From the NCBI GenBank assembly GCA_030447005.1, contig JAUJME010000098.1:1-6249 (forward strand): a stretch of DNA of 6,249 nt, in the 5' to 3' direction. The DNA is from Solirubrobacteraceae bacterium (lineage in GTDB: Bacteria; Actinomycetota; Thermoleophilia; Solirubrobacterales; Solirubrobacteraceae). How positions within the stretch are numbered: position 1 is the first letter of the stretch; each line of letters starts with the position of its first letter. The position numbers and the translations under genes are program-made. The notes beneath the pieces were generated by a model. The model had not been told where the DNA came from, did not search any database, and was given only the letters and a program-made list of their open reading frames with translations. Below are positions 5,030 to 6,249 of this stretch, one piece after another.

Positions 5030-6249
5030 TCAGCGCTTGCGGATCGGGGCGTAGTCGGCCATCAGCTTGCGCTCCGAGCCGTCGCCCGCGAAGCGGACGG
5101 AGACCACGCCGCCCGGCTCCGTGCCGGTGATCACGCCGTCCCCGAACGCGGCGTGCACGACGTCGTCGCCCACCCGGAAGACGGCGCCCGACGGCGGATC
5201 GGCGGCCGCCGCGGCCGACTCCCACGTCGTCGCCCGCCCGCGCGACGGGGCCCAGCCGGCGCCGACCGCCTGGCGCTCCGGCTGGTCGGTGAGCTCGCGC
5301 GGGATCTCGTCGATGAAGCGCGAGCGCAGCCCGTAGGCGTTGTTGCCGAAGGTGTTGCGGCGCCGGGCGCTTGTCAAATACAGGTCGCGCATCGCGCGGG
5401 TGATCCCGACGTAGGCGAGCCGCCGCTCCTCCTCGAGGCCGCCCTCGTCGAGCGCCCGGGAGTGCGGGAAGACGCCGTCCTCCATCCCGATGATGAAGAC
5501 GATCGGGAACTCGAGCCCCTTGGCGGTGTGCAGCGTCATCAGGGTCACGAGGCCCTCGTCGTCGCGGATCGAGTCCGCGTCGCCGAGCAGCGCCACCTGC
5601 TGGAGGAACTCGCCGAGCGACCCCTCGGGGTTCGTCGCGTCGTACTCCCGGGCGACGACGATGAGCTCCTGGAGGTTCTCGATCCGGCCCTGGGCCTCGA
5701 TCGTCCGCTCGGCCTCCAGCGCGTCGAAGTAGCCCGTCTCGCGCAGCAGCTCGTCGAGCAGGTCGCCGACCGGCGCGCCGCCCCCGACGCGCTCGCGCAG
5801 GCGCTCCATGACCGACATGAACCGCGCGAGCGACTTCTGCGCCGCCGCCCCCAGCCCGGGCACCCGCTCGGGCTCCGCCGCCGCCTCCCACACCGGCAGG
5901 TCCATCGTGTTGGCGTGCCCGATGACCCGGGAGAGCGACGTCTGCCCGAGGCCGCGCTTGGGCGAGTTGGCGACGCGGGTGAAGGCGTTCACGTCCTGCG
6001 GGTTGCCCAGCAGCGTCAGGTAGGCGATCGCGTCGCGGATCTCCGCGCGCTCGTAGAACTTCGTGCCGCCGATGACCTGGTAGCCGATCTGCGCCCGCAC
6101 GAGCATGTCCTCGAGCACGCGCGACTGCGCGTTGGCCCGGTAGAAGACGGCGATCTCCGCGCGGGACACGCCCTCGTCGACCAGCCGCTCGATCTCCGCC
6201 GCGACGTAGCGCGCCTCGGCGTGCTCGTCGTCGAGCTCGCGGACCTTGA
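5030..6249 (-). CDS. pcrA: UvrD/PcrA-type ATP-dependent DNA helicase, C-terminal part (partial)
   Basis: The reading frame is open to the right edge, so the N-terminus with the Walker A domain is missing; 405 residues to the stop are present, from a family usually about 700-780 long. Superfamily 1A motifs are clear, numbered within this fragment: motif IV FYRANAQSR (35-43), GGTKFYERAEIRD (60-72), ANSPKRGLG (93-101), motif V TLHTAKGLEFP (238-248) with IIGMEDGVFPH following, and motif VI EEERRLAYVGITRA (272-285) with the ATP-contacting arginine. The last 50 or so residues (VFRVGDDVVHAAFGDGVITG onward) form the Tudor-like C-terminal domain of PcrA, which binds RNA polymerase in studied homologues. 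The protein unwinds DNA in repair and in resolving replication-transcription conflicts. It could share a transcript with the downstream block, 14 bases away. UvrD1 of mycobacteria is the same family; the choice of symbol follows the C-terminal domain. Confidence 0.95.
   Translation of the reverse strand, partial: KVRELDDEHAEARYVAAEIERLVDEGVSRAEIAVFYRANAQSRVLEDMLVRAQIGYQVIGGTKFYERAEIRDAIAYLTLLGNPQDVNAFTRVANSPKRGLGQTSLSRVIGHANTMDLPVWEAAAEPERVPGLGAAAQKSLARFMSVMERLRERVGGGAPVGDLLDELLRETGYFDALEAERTIEAQGRIENLQELIVVAREYDATNPEGSLGEFLQQVALLGDADSIRDDEGLVTLMTLHTAKGLEFPIVFIIGMEDGVFPHSRALDEGGLEEERRLAYVGITRAMRDLYLTSARRRNTFGNNAYGLRSRFIDEIPRELTDQPERQAVGAGWAPSRGRATTWESAAAAADPPSGAVFRVGDDVVHAAFGDGVITGTEPGGVVSVRFAGDGSERKLMADYAPIRKR

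Overview
The window is very GC-rich and densely coded, and every supported gene lies on the minus strand. Gene content and order suggest a high-GC actinobacterium, perhaps a deep-branching class such as Thermoleophilia. That placement is an inference from protein style and the DUF4178/DUF2617/DUF4247/DUF350/SpeE gene set; there is no rRNA or other marker to confirm it.

Layout in the direction of transcription (right to left): (1) 6249-5030, the C-terminal two-fifths or so of a UvrD/PcrA-type superfamily 1 DNA helicase, cut by the window edge. (2) 5015-514, seven tightly packed genes: a membrane-anchored DUF4178 protein, a 92-residue coiled-coil protein, a DUF2617 protein, a DUF4247 protein, a secreted protein with a C-terminal membrane anchor, a four-helix DUF350 membrane protein, and a membrane-fused spermidine-synthase-like enzyme (SpeE type). 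(3) 513-267, a 247-bp non-coding gap with a striking 39-bp palindrome made of helically phased GGCTAC/GTAGCC units. (4) 266-1, the N-terminal 88 residues of FolD, a housekeeping one-carbon enzyme, cut by the window edge.

The seven-gene block is the point of interest. Five of its genes (DUF4178, DUF2617, DUF4247, DUF350, SpeE) match, in order and nearly in length, the block I recall as Rv2597-Rv2601 of Mycobacterium tuberculosis, whose joint function is not established. Here four junctions are 4-base stop/start overlaps (ATGA or GTGA) and the others have gaps of 14 to 16 bases, so one polycistronic message with translational coupling is likely. All but two products carry predicted membrane or export signals, and the only recognisable enzyme is an aminopropyltransferase fused to a seven-helix membrane domain. 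The best inference is an envelope-located system that makes, modifies or moves a polyamine or polyamine-like compound. Two genes, the coiled-coil protein and the secreted anchored protein, are additions to the block as I remember it.

The helicase and FolD look like ordinary flanking housekeeping genes. The helicase lies only 14 bases upstream of the block and could share its transcript; FolD is separated by the palindrome-bearing gap and probably has its own promoter.
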